64,000 bases of DNA, from NCBI GenBank assembly GCA_015065935.1, contig SVPI01000005.1, positions 1 through 64,000 on the forward strand. Reading direction: 5' to 3'. Source of the DNA: Oscillospiraceae bacterium. Lineage in GTDB: Bacteria > Bacillota > Clostridia > Oscillospirales > Acutalibacteraceae. The notes below the pieces were generated by a model. It saw nothing but the letters and a program-made list of their open reading frames with translations. It ran no database searches and was not told the origin of the DNA. Both the position numbers and the translations under genes were made by a program. Positions 25,236-32,992 of the stretch are shown here, piece after piece (the first letter of the stretch is position 1; every line of letters starts with the position of its first letter).

Positions 25236-26591
25236 TTGAAACGAATAACCACGGACGTTTGTGTTTTGGGCGCGGGTGCGGCCGGTTGTGGCGTTGTTTA
25301 TAAGCTTATAAAAAACGGTGTTAACACTGTAGCTGTTGATAAAAATGCTGATTTTGGCGGAACTATGGTTTTTTGCGGTGTAGATGGTTGGGAGCCAGGT
25401 GTCACTTTTAATGGTTTACACAATGTGCTGTATGAAGGATTGGAACAAATAGAAAACGGGTGTCACGTTGTTGAAACGGTACCGGGGTGTAATTTTTTTA
25501 TTAAAGACAATGGCTTTAATTGGCAAAACACTTCGTTTGAAAAGTATCCTTGGGGTCTTTCGGTGCCCACGGGTAAGAATTATGATGACACCCTGAAAAG
25601 ATGTAAATCATTACGCAAAGGTGATACGTTTTGCCGTTTTCAATTTGACGGCAGTGCCATGAAAATAGCTATTAATAATGCTTTTATGCCATTCAAAGAA
25701 AACTTAAAAACGTTTTTTAATTATAATTTTGAGTCGGTTAAAAAAAGTAATGATAAAATTGATTCAATAGTCATAAAGAGTAAAAACGACTCGGTAGAAA
25801 TTTCCGCCAAATATTTTGTGGACTGTACAGGTGATATCGTTCTTGCAAGGAAATGTGGTTGCGATTATTCGTTTGGTAATGACAGTAAAGAGGATTATAA
25901 CGAGCCGTGTGCAAAAGATTCTAACGATATGGTAAATGGAGTTACTTTTGTTTTCAGAATCAAAAAATCGAACGATGTAAACCATGTCGACAAATTGCCA
26001 GAATGGGTTAAAAGTGTTGATTTGAAAAAATGGAAAGAAAACAAACTAAAGCAGTGTGTATCATGTTTTTGCCAATATCCAAATGGAGATTACAATATTA
26101 ATATGCTACCAACAATAGAAGGAAATGAGTTTTTCAAGTTGGGCGAAAATGCTGAAAAAATCGGCAAAGCAAGAGTGCTTTTATATTGGGAGTTTTTACA
26201 AAAAGAAAAAGGCCTTAAAGGATTTGAATTAGTTAAAATATTTGAATCGGGTATTAGAGAAAGTTATCGATTAAAAGGGAAATACGTTTTGACTGAAAAT
26301 GATATAAGGCGAGGCTATCCAAATATAAAAAGCGAAAAAATTGTCGCCTTAGCAGATCATGCGCTTGACGTTCACGGAAACGACGGAATGTGCAAAGAAT
26401 TGGACAAGCCTTATAAAATCCCCATAGAATGCTCAATGGTTAACGAGTTTGAAAATTTATTTGTTGCTTGCAGGGGCGCATCATTTTCACATATTGCCAG
26501 CGCAAGTGTAAGGTTAACAAGAACAATGATTTCTTTTGGCGAAGGTGTGGGAGAATATCTTTTGGAAAAAATAAAAGGGAAGAGAGACTAA
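25236..26591 (+). CDS. FAD-dependent oxidoreductase (FAD_oxidored type)
   Basis: Protein of 451 residues. The N-terminal FAD site is VCVLGAGAAGCGVVYKLI; the conserved FVDCTGDIVLARKCGC block (about residue 190) and the C-terminal RGASFSHIASASVRLTRTM are typical of the FAD_oxidored family, whose members often stand beside glycoside hydrolases. Substrate unknown. It starts at TTG with an AGGAGAG RBS and is separated from the fucosidase by a single nucleotide, so the two should be made together. A role in processing a fucosylated compound is inference from this linkage. Confidence 0.8.
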   Translation: MKRITTDVCVLGAGAAGCGVVYKLIKNGVNTVAVDKNADFGGTMVFCGVDGWEPGVTFNGLHNVLYEGLEQIENGCHVVETVPGCNFFIKDNGFNWQNTSFEKYPWGLSVPTGKNYDDTLKRCKSLRKGDTFCRFQFDGSAMKIAINNAFMPFKENLKTFFNYNFESVKKSNDKIDSIVIKSKNDSVEISAKYFVDCTGDIVLARKCGCDYSFGNDSKEDYNEPCAKDSNDMVNGVTFVFRIKKSNDVNHVDKLPEWVKSVDLKKWKENKLKQCVSCFCQYPNGDYNINMLPTIEGNEFFKLGENAEKIGKARVLLYWEFLQKEKGLKGFELVKIFESGIRESYRLKGKYVLTENDIRRGYPNIKSEKIVALADHALDVHGNDGMCKELDKPYKIPIECSMVNEFENLFVACRGASFSHIASASVRLTRTMISFGEGVGEYLLEKIKGKRD

Positions 26592-26592
26592 A

Positions 26593-27567
26593 ATGAAAGA
26601 AGAACACGTTTGGTTTAAAAATGCAGGTTTTGGTATTATGTTGCATTTCGGACTATATTCAGTTTTGGGTGGTGAATGGAAAGGTAAAAGGATGGGTAAA
26701 ACCATAGGTGAATGGATACAACCTTATTTTAAAATTCCAAATAGTGAATATCATAAATTGACACAGGTTTTTAACCCGATTTTTTTTGATGCAGAAGAAT
26801 GGGTCAAACTTGCCAAAAACGCCGGAATGAACTATTTTGTTATAACTGCAAAACATCACGAAGGATTTGCACTTTTTAAGTCAAAAGTAAGTGATTTTTC
26901 AAGTGTTGATGCAACTCCTTGCAAACGTGATATTATTTCCGAGTGCTCGATAGCTTGCAAAAAGTATGGAATGAAATTCGGCTTATATTATTCACAGGCG
27001 CTTGATTGGAGTCATCCAGACGGCGGCGGATTTACTGCGCCGGAACTAAATGTTGAAAATATGTCGTGGACAAATAATTGGGATTTCCCTGATGCCGATA
27101 AAAAAGATTACAGCAGGTGTTACGAGGAAAAAATCAAACCGCAAGTCATTGAACTTTTAACAAACTACGGCGAGGTTTCGTTAATATGGTTTGACACACC
27201 TTATGATATAACGGAGGAACAAGCAACAGAGCTTTACAACCTTGTTAAAAAGTATCAACCTAACTGTTTGGTTAATTCGAGAATAAGCGGGGAAATCAAA
27301 CCGGATTATTATTCGGCGGGCGACAATGAAATCCCCAATGACGCAAAGACGGTATTGTATGAATCACCGGCAACGCTTAATGACACTTGGGGATATAAAA
27401 CTTATGATGAAAATTGGAAAGATGCAAAATTGGTATTAAAAACAAAAAAACATCTTAATGATTTAGGAATAAATTATCTTTTGAATATCGGACCCGATTA
27501 TCTGGGCAGAATGCCCGCTCCCGCTATGGAAATATTAAAAGAATTGGCAAAAACAAAAGGACTGTGA
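26593..27567 (+). CDS. Alpha-L-fucosidase (GH29), cytoplasmic and short
   Basis: Protein of 324 residues without a signal peptide. GH29 retaining fucosidases release terminal L-fucose. The family motif TAKHHEGFALF is at about residue 86, followed by KYGMKFGLYYSQALDW. The nucleophile aspartate is expected in LIWFDTP near residue 203, and NSRISGE comes later. It is shorter than typical GH29 enzymes (often 400-500) because it ends with the catalytic barrel. Being intracellular, it would act on imported fucosylated oligosaccharides or glycosides. Released fucose could enter the fucI pathway encoded at 4439. Confidence 0.87.
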   Translation: MKEEHVWFKNAGFGIMLHFGLYSVLGGEWKGKRMGKTIGEWIQPYFKIPNSEYHKLTQVFNPIFFDAEEWVKLAKNAGMNYFVITAKHHEGFALFKSKVSDFSSVDATPCKRDIISECSIACKKYGMKFGLYYSQALDWSHPDGGGFTAPELNVENMSWTNNWDFPDADKKDYSRCYEEKIKPQVIELLTNYGEVSLIWFDTPYDITEEQATELYNLVKKYQPNCLVNSRISGEIKPDYYSAGDNEIPNDAKTVLYESPATLNDTWGYKTYDENWKDAKLVLKTKKHLNDLGINYLLNIGPDYLGRMPAPAMEILKELAKTKGL

Positions 27568-27586
27568 AATTCACAGTCCTTTTTTA
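27555..27586. terminator. Terminator of the fucosidase operon
   Basis: A perfect 14-bp stem (27555-27568 with 27570-27583; in practice an AATT-type loop) followed by T residues. The fucosidase stop codon lies in the 5' arm. It may also serve the convergent SDR gene. Confidence 0.85.
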
Positions 27587-27589
27587 GTG

Positions 27590-28324
27590 TTAGATTACAT
27601 ATCCGCCGTTTTGGCCGATAACCTGACCTGTAATATAATCGGCAGAATCGGAAGCTAAAAAGAAGCAAAGCTGGGCTACCTCATCGGCTGTGCCCATTCT
27701 TCCAAGGGGAACATCGTTTACAAAATCGGCTAAATCCTCAACCGAGATTTCAGCGTTCATTGAGGTGTCAATAATTCCGGGGGCTATTGCATTAACGGTA
27801 ACTCCACTTGGAGCAACCTCCTTTGCAAGAGCCTTTGTAAGACCGATAACACCCGCTTTTGCGGCGGAATAGTGAACCTCACAGGAGGCGCCTGTAACAC
27901 CCCACATTGAAGAAATGTTTATAATTTTACCACTCTTATTCTTAATCATTTCGGGAAGTGCTGCCTGACAGCAATTAAAAACGCCCTTTAAGTTTACATT
28001 CATCATTTCATCCCAATCAAACTCGCTAATATCTGTAAATAGGGAAGAGCGGGAGATACCTGCATTGTTAATTAAAATATCAACAGAGCCAAAACGATAA
28101 ATCGCTTCCTTAATCATTAAATCAACTTCCAGCTTATTTGCAACGTTTGCCTTGTAAGCTATTACGTTATGGCCTTGTTCGCAAAGTGATTTTTGAAGTA
28201 GCAGGGCGGCGGCTGCCGAATTATTATAGTTTAAAACAACGTTATAACCTTTTTGTGCGAAAAGAATTGCTGTTGCGGCGCCGATACCTTTTGAAGCGCC
28301 TGTTATTATGACAGTTTTGCTCAT
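27590..28324 (-). CDS. FabG-like SDR, possible EF-P 5-aminopentanone reductase
   Basis: Protein of 244 residues, a classical SDR with TGASKGIGAATAILF, NNAGISRSSLF and catalytic NISSMWGVTG, YSAAKAGVIGLTKA; the C-terminus ITGQVIGQNGGYVI is FabG-like. Stand-alone Firmicutes homologues with this MWG motif are often named YmfI-type reductases that act on modified elongation factor P, which fits its place outside any fatty acid operon. A 3-oxoacyl-ACP reductase or other ketoreductase role is also possible. The SDR assignment is firm; the specific role is moderate at best. Confidence 0.8.
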   Translation of the reverse strand: MSKTVIITGASKGIGAATAILFAQKGYNVVLNYNNSAAAALLLQKSLCEQGHNVIAYKANVANKLEVDLMIKEAIYRFGSVDILINNAGISRSSLFTDISEFDWDEMMNVNLKGVFNCCQAALPEMIKNKSGKIINISSMWGVTGASCEVHYSAAKAGVIGLTKALAKEVAPSGVTVNAIAPGIIDTSMNAEISVEDLADFVNDVPLGRMGTADEVAQLCFFLASDSADYITGQVIGQNGGYVI

Positions 28325-28354
28325 TTTATTTTCCCCTTTAAAATTTATAAATTC

Positions 28355-28382
28355 ATTATATCATAAAAAAATTTTTTGTAAA
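28355..28382 (-). promoter_or_regulatory. Promoter of the FabG-like SDR gene
   Basis: Minus strand: TTTACA (28382-28377), 16-nt spacer, TATAAT (28360-28355), 31 nt before the start codon. Confidence 0.55.
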
Positions 28383-28435
28383 CAAAAACAATAAATTGTG
28401 TATCAAAAAGGGGAGGATGACATATATATTGTGTG

Positions 28436-28458
28436 GTTTACATAAATAGTTTACATAA
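28436..28458. repeat. Direct repeat GTTTACATAA upstream of the small transcript
   Basis: Two exact 10-bp copies (28436-28445 and 28449-28458) spaced 13 bp apart, just before a consensus -35 box at 28483. A related GGTTACATAATAT occurs at 28589-28601. They may be binding sites of a regulator. Confidence 0.4.
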
Positions 28459-28482
28459 TATATTTTTGATAAAAATTTTCAG

Positions 28483-28511
28483 TTGACATAATTCAAAAAG
28501 TGTTGTATAAC
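28483..28511 (+). promoter_or_regulatory. Strong promoter of a putative small transcript
   Basis: TTGACA (28483-28488), 17-nt spacer, TATAAC (28506-28511). Transcription would begin near 28518, only about 20 nt before a terminator hairpin. Confidence 0.6.
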
Positions 28512-28517
28512 TTATTA

Positions 28518-28577
28518 TATAAGTTAGGTTCCAGCGCAATTGCAACTTTAAAATTTATAAGGTTGCAATGTTTTTTT
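28518..28577 (+). ncRNA. Candidate 60-nt small RNA or attenuator
   Basis: The segment between the promoter at 28483 and the T7 run at 28571-28577 has no reading frame and ends in a 12-bp hairpin (28539-28550 with 28558-28569, one G-U). It fits either a very short stand-alone RNA or an attenuated leader of spoIIM, 160 nt downstream. No known RNA family is recognised. Confidence 0.45.
28539..28577 (+). terminator. Intrinsic terminator in the spoIIM upstream region
   Basis: A 12-bp stem (28539-28550 with 28558-28569), loop of 7 nt, followed by TTTTTTT. Confidence 0.75.
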
Positions 28578-28735
28578 CGCCCTTTTAAGGTTACATAATA
28601 TTCCGAAAAAACTATATGTTGTGTTTTATTTTTGAAAAAATTAAAATTTAATCAATATATTGTTCGCATGTAATATCTTGTCCTAAAGCAGCATATTTAT
28701 TATCAAAGAAATTTACATTTCGGAGGTAATAAATT
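28578..28735. other. AT-rich remainder of the spoIIM upstream region
   Basis: No reading frame, tRNA or clear hairpin. A sporulation sigma-factor promoter for spoIIM could lie here, but I cannot place one with confidence. CGGAGG at 28721-28726 is the spoIIM RBS. Confidence 0.4.
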
Positions 28736-29365
28736 GTGCGAGGTTCAAGAGTTTTATCCTTAAATGGAGTGAAGGCTGTTAACTTTTTAAAGGAAAACGG
28801 TTCACTCATTTTTTTAACCTTAATTTTTGTTTTAGGCGTGCTTTCAGGAGCGCTTTTTTTCGAAAAACAAATCGCTGTGGCTGACTATGCCAAAAACCAA
28901 TTCACCAACTTTTTAACGTTAAGGCAAGAGGGAACTTTCTTTTCGATTTTCTTTGCTTCGTTAATTAACCTGCTAATTTATTTTGGCGCGGTTTTTATTT
29001 CAGGAACATCGGTTGTAGGAAACATAGTTTCACCCTTTGTTCTTTTGTGGTTTGGCTTTAATTTCGGCACGCTTTCCACACATCTTTATGGTGGATATGC
29101 CCTTAAAGGTATTGCATTCAGTGCTATAATTTTAATCCCTGCCAGTGCAATTTTTGCACTAATATTAGTTTTTTGTTCAAGAGAAGCAATGAGATTTTCA
29201 CTGCTGCTTACAAAGCTTTTTACACCACAGGGTGTGAATGCCAGCGTTTTTGAAAACTTTAAAAGTTACTGTATAAAATTCCTTTATTATCTTATATTTG
29301 TGTTCTTGTCGGCAACTGTTGATTCACTTTTATCAACATTCTTTATTAAATTTTTTGATTTTTAG
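28736..29365 (+). CDS. spoIIM: Stage II sporulation protein M
   Basis: Protein of 209 residues with about five transmembrane helices. SpoIIM works with SpoIID and SpoIIP as the membrane part of the machine that thins septal peptidoglycan and drives engulfment. Family features are the first helix with LIFVLGVLSGALFFEK, the FFASLINLLIYFGAVFISG block and the LLWFGFNFGTLSTHLYGGYALKG loop. The start is GTG with CGGAGG upstream. xerD follows within 20 nt, an arrangement common in Clostridia. Confidence 0.88.
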   Translation: MRGSRVLSLNGVKAVNFLKENGSLIFLTLIFVLGVLSGALFFEKQIAVADYAKNQFTNFLTLRQEGTFFSIFFASLINLLIYFGAVFISGTSVVGNIVSPFVLLWFGFNFGTLSTHLYGGYALKGIAFSAIILIPASAIFALILVFCSREAMRFSLLLTKLFTPQGVNASVFENFKSYCIKFLYYLIFVFLSATVDSLLSTFFIKFFDF

Positions 29366-29383
29366 ATTTTGGAGGTGGAAAAC

Positions 29384-30271
29384 TTGAAGGATTACATTTT
29401 GGAATTTGAGTCTTTTCTTAAGTATGAAAAGGCTTCCTCTAATAATACCTTACAATCTTATTTACGCGATGTAACTCAGTTTTCTGCCTACTGTAAGCTT
29501 AATTCCATTGAAGATGTTTCCAAAGTTACCTCTAAAAAACTTAATGAATACTTTGATTATCTACATTCAACCGGTCGTAGCGATGCAACCGTTTCGAGAA
29601 ATGTAGCATCGCTCAGATGCTATTATAAATTCCTCGTAAAAAAGGAAATTTGTTCAGTTAACCCTGTTAGTGATGTTAAGCAAAAAGCAGCCACCAAGAA
29701 AATTCCTGAAATTTTAACCAATAAAGAGGTTCTGCTTTTGCTTGAACAGCCCAAGGGTTCCGACTATAAATCCATTAGAGATAAGGCAATGCTTGAGTTG
29801 CTTTATGCTACAGGCATTAAGGTTTCGGAGCTTATTGACCTTAATTTAACAGATATTAACCGTCAAATTGGCGTTTTACACCTTCACACAGGAAAGAGCG
29901 AGAGAGTAATTCCTATTTACCCCGAAGCACTTAGAGTTTTAAATCGTTACATTAATGAGGCTAGAAGTGTTATTATCTCGGAAAACAGCGAGGACAAGCT
30001 GTTTACAAATATGAACGGCTCACCAATGTCAAGACAGGGCTTTTGGAAAATAATTAAGCATTATGCAGAACTTGCTAAAATTGATAAAGACATAACCCCA
30101 CACACCTTGCGCCATTCTTTTGCGGCCCATTTACTTGAAAATGGTGCGGAACTTAAAGACATTAAAGAAATGCTCGGTCATTCGGATATATCTTCAACAC
30201 AAATCTACGTGCAAATGATGAAGCAAAAATATGCTCAGGCATATAAGCGTTTTCATCCTATGGCAAGATAA
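29384..30271 (+). CDS. xerD: Tyrosine recombinase XerD-like, with Lys at the first catalytic Arg
   Basis: Protein of 295 residues with an N-terminal SAM-like core-binding domain and a C-terminal catalytic domain. Xer recombinases resolve chromosome dimers at dif. The catalytic Lys (TGKSERVIP), HTLRHSF (His, Arg), LGHSDISST (His) and the nucleophile Tyr (TQIYVQM) are present. The first Arg, expected in ATGxRVSEL, is replaced by Lys at residue 146 (ATGIKVSEL; codon AAG, 29819-29821). The TTG at 29384 has GGAGG 8 nt upstream; a TTG at 29369 would lie before that RBS. Length and position after spoIIM favour a housekeeping Xer protein, not a phage integrase. Confidence 0.85.
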   Translation: MKDYILEFESFLKYEKASSNNTLQSYLRDVTQFSAYCKLNSIEDVSKVTSKKLNEYFDYLHSTGRSDATVSRNVASLRCYYKFLVKKEICSVNPVSDVKQKAATKKIPEILTNKEVLLLLEQPKGSDYKSIRDKAMLELLYATGIKVSELIDLNLTDINRQIGVLHLHTGKSERVIPIYPEALRVLNRYINEARSVIISENSEDKLFTNMNGSPMSRQGFWKIIKHYAELAKIDKDITPHTLRHSFAAHLLENGAELKDIKEMLGHSDISSTQIYVQMMKQKYAQAYKRFHPMAR

Positions 30272-30303
30272 AAAACTCTGTTTGGCTCAAAACAGAGTTT
30301 TTT
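30271..30303 (+). terminator. Intrinsic terminator of spoIIM-xerD
   Basis: A perfect 13-bp stem (30271-30283 with 30290-30302) with loop GGCTCA and a T run. Confidence 0.85.
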
Positions 30304-30322
30304 AAATTTACGGAGGCAAAAA

Positions 30323-31735
30323 ATGTTAAATTTAAAACCGGAACAGCAAAGACGTTTTTTTGAAATTTTCTATAAGCTTTGTTCAATTCCACACGGCTCG
30401 GGCAACACAAAAGCCATAAGCGATTTTTGTGCTGAGTTTGCAAAAGACAATGGGCTTTATGTTTTTCAAGATGAGCTTAACAACATTGTAATTAAAAAGC
30501 CTGCAACAAAGGGTTATGAGGCGCACGAGCCTATAATTTTGCAGGGACACCTTGATATGGTATGTGAAAAAGAGTTGGACTGTAAAATAGATTTTGAAAA
30601 AGATGGATTAGAAATTTTTGTTGACGGTGATTATATCACCGCAAATGGCACAACCCTTGGCGGTGATGATGGAATTGCGGTTGCAATGGTTCTTGCCATT
30701 CTTGAGGATAAAAAACTTTCACACCCCGAAATTGAGGCAGTATTTACAACCGATGAGGAAACCGGTATGTATGGTGCCGATGGCCTTGATACAAGTTTGC
30801 TTAACGGCAAAATGTTTATTAACATTGATTCAGAAAACGAAGGTGTTTTCACCGTTAGTTGTGCAGGCGGTGCAAGGGCACAAATTAATCTACCGTTAAT
30901 TTCACAGGAAAATAACTTTTCGGCTTATGAAATCACGGTTGATGGTCTTTTAGGCGGCCATTCAGGAGTAGAAATCGATAAAGGTAGAATAAATGCGAAT
31001 ATTCTTTTAGGCGAAATTCTTAACAGCTTCACCTTTAATTATTTAATTTCCGAAATTAGTGGTGGTCTTAAGGATAACGCAATTCCAAGAAGCGCAAGAT
31101 GCATTATTTGCAGTAATGAAAATCCCAAAGAGGCAATAAACAACTTTGTAAATAATTTTAGTTTTGAAAATGATAATAAGCCACAGGTTACTGTGAAGGA
31201 AATCAGTTGCAATAAATGCTTTTCAAAGGAAAGTTCACTGCTTATTGTTTATTTTCTAAACAATGTGCCAAATGGTATTCAAAAAATGAGCAGCGATATT
31301 AAGGGACTTGTTCAAACCTCTCTTAATTTAGGAATTTTAAACACCAAAGGAAATAAACTTGAGGCATCCTTTGCGGTTCGTAGCTCGGTTAACAGTGAAA
31401 GAAATCAACTGATTGAAACACTAAAATCTTTTGCCGATGATTTAGGTGGTAGCGTTTCAACCTATGGTTATTATCCCGCATGGGAGTATAAAAAGGATTC
31501 AAAACTACGCCAGGTTATGTGCGATACCTACAAAAAGCTTTATAACGCCGAGGCTACGGTTGAAGCAATCCACGCAGGACTTGAATGTGGTTTGTTTGGT
31601 GAAAAAATTAAGGGGCTTGATGCGGTTTCCATTGGTCCAAATATGTGCGATATTCACACACCCGGCGAAAAACTCAGCATCTCTTCTTCAATAAGGGTTT
31701 ATGAGTTTTTGTGTGAAGTTTTAAAAAATTTGTAA
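30323..31735 (+). CDS. pepD: Aminoacyl-histidine dipeptidase (M20, PepD)
   Basis: Protein of 470 residues of the M20C family. It hydrolyses Xaa-His and related dipeptides in the cytoplasm with two metal ions. The metal-site motifs are LQGHLDMVCEK (His and Asp), GGDDGIAVAMVLAIL (bridging Asp), TTDEETGMYGADGL (catalytic Glu-Glu) and the late His in EKLSISSS-preceding DIHTPGE. The dimerisation domain lies in between. RBS CGGAGG. It opens a peptide-utilisation block that continues to pepT. Confidence 0.92.
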   Translation: MLNLKPEQQRRFFEIFYKLCSIPHGSGNTKAISDFCAEFAKDNGLYVFQDELNNIVIKKPATKGYEAHEPIILQGHLDMVCEKELDCKIDFEKDGLEIFVDGDYITANGTTLGGDDGIAVAMVLAILEDKKLSHPEIEAVFTTDEETGMYGADGLDTSLLNGKMFINIDSENEGVFTVSCAGGARAQINLPLISQENNFSAYEITVDGLLGGHSGVEIDKGRINANILLGEILNSFTFNYLISEISGGLKDNAIPRSARCIICSNENPKEAINNFVNNFSFENDNKPQVTVKEISCNKCFSKESSLLIVYFLNNVPNGIQKMSSDIKGLVQTSLNLGILNTKGNKLEASFAVRSSVNSERNQLIETLKSFADDLGGSVSTYGYYPAWEYKKDSKLRQVMCDTYKKLYNAEATVEAIHAGLECGLFGEKIKGLDAVSIGPNMCDIHTPGEKLSISSSIRVYEFLCEVLKNL

Positions 31736-31748
31736 TTGAGGTGCTTTT

Positions 31749-32819
31749 ATGTTTGAAGAAAGAGTTAATAAAATTGGTTTAAGTCTTGATAAAAATGAAG
31801 CGCTACTTGTTATGAGCGGTGCTAACAGGCTTTATTTTACAGGTTTTCATTCAAGTGCAGGTATGGTGCTTATCACAAAAAACGGCGGTAGTTTTTATAT
31901 TGATTTCCGTTATTTTGAAAAGGCAAAAAACACGGTTGATTCCTGCGAGGTTCTTTTATCAGAGAGAACCTTTAAAGAAATTTCCGATTCTTTAAAGAAG
32001 CAGGGTATTGATACCTTATATCTTGAAACTGCTTCAATCAGTATTTCGCAGTTCAAGGACATTAAAGAGGCACTTGGCGGCATAGAAATTTCATCAAGTG
32101 ATAAATTTGATAAAATGATTGAAGAAATGCGCAGTGTTAAAACCACCGCCGAGGTTGAGCTTATTAAAAAAGCTCAAAAGCTTACCGATGACACCTTCGA
32201 TTACATCCTTGACCGCATTAAAGTTGGCAGAAGCGAAAAGGAAATTATGCTTGATATGGAGTTCTTTATGCGCTTAAAGGGAAGTGAAGGGGTTTCCTTC
32301 GATTTTATAGTTGTTTCGGGTAAAAATTCATCCCTGCCACACGGTGTGCCAACCGATAAATTAATTGAAAACGGCGATTTTCTCACAATGGATTTTGGCG
32401 CTGTTGTTTCTGGTTATCATTCCGATATGACAAGAACTGTTGCCGTAGGAAATGTTACTGATGAGCAAATTAAGGTTTATGACACAGTTTTAAAGGCACA
32501 AAATGAAGCACTTAAGGCTATTAAACCGGGTGTTGTATGCAAGGATATCGATAAGGTTGCACGCGATATTATTTATGGCGCAGGTTATGAGGGTTGTTTT
32601 GGCCATGGTCTTGGCCACAGCGTGGGAATTGAGATTCACGAAAATCCTAATTTCAACACCCGCTGCGATAAAATTTTAAAGCAGGGAACTATTATGACGG
32701 TTGAACCCGGAATTTATATCGAGAATAAGTTCGGTGTGAGAATTGAGGATATGGTGTATGTAACCACGGACGGAATTTTAAATTTAACAAAGAGCAAAAA
32801 GGAATTAATTACACTTTAG
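31749..32819 (+). CDS. Xaa-Pro peptidase (M24 family)
   Basis: Protein of 356 residues with the pita-bread fold of M24 peptidases; the N-terminal creatinase-like domain ends near residue 125. The five metal ligands are visible: LTMDFGAVVSGYHSDMTRT (two Asp), GHGLGHSVGIEIHENP (His) and MTVEPGIYIENKFGVRIED (two Glu). It removes N-terminal residues preceding proline from peptides. It follows pepD by 13 nt and precedes the opp operon, fitting peptide breakdown after uptake. Confidence 0.92.
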   Translation: MFEERVNKIGLSLDKNEALLVMSGANRLYFTGFHSSAGMVLITKNGGSFYIDFRYFEKAKNTVDSCEVLLSERTFKEISDSLKKQGIDTLYLETASISISQFKDIKEALGGIEISSSDKFDKMIEEMRSVKTTAEVELIKKAQKLTDDTFDYILDRIKVGRSEKEIMLDMEFFMRLKGSEGVSFDFIVVSGKNSSLPHGVPTDKLIENGDFLTMDFGAVVSGYHSDMTRTVAVGNVTDEQIKVYDTVLKAQNEALKAIKPGVVCKDIDKVARDIIYGAGYEGCFGHGLGHSVGIEIHENPNFNTRCDKILKQGTIMTVEPGIYIENKFGVRIEDMVYVTTDGILNLTKSKKELITL

Positions 32820-32846
32820 CACACTAACATAATTGATATTTTTCGA

Positions 32847-32875
32847 TTGACATTGTCACGTTTTTAATGTATAAT
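32847..32875 (+). promoter_or_regulatory. Consensus promoter of the opp operon
   Basis: TTGACA (32847-32852), 17-nt spacer, TATAAT (32870-32875): an exact consensus, with about 110 nt of untranslated leader before oppB. No known riboswitch structure is recognised in the leader. Confidence 0.8.
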
Positions 32876-32992
32876 ATTTTGTACTATATTTTATATATAA
32901 GTTGCTTACAAGTTTTTTTAACTTTTCATGTGTCTTGTTTGCACTTAAGGCCCATTTGTTTTTTTGGTCAAAAATTTAAGGAGTGAAAAAAA

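Noticed and set aside
32876-32990. Riboswitch in the opp leader
   Set aside because: I found no conserved riboswitch core or convincing terminator/antiterminator pair in the leader.
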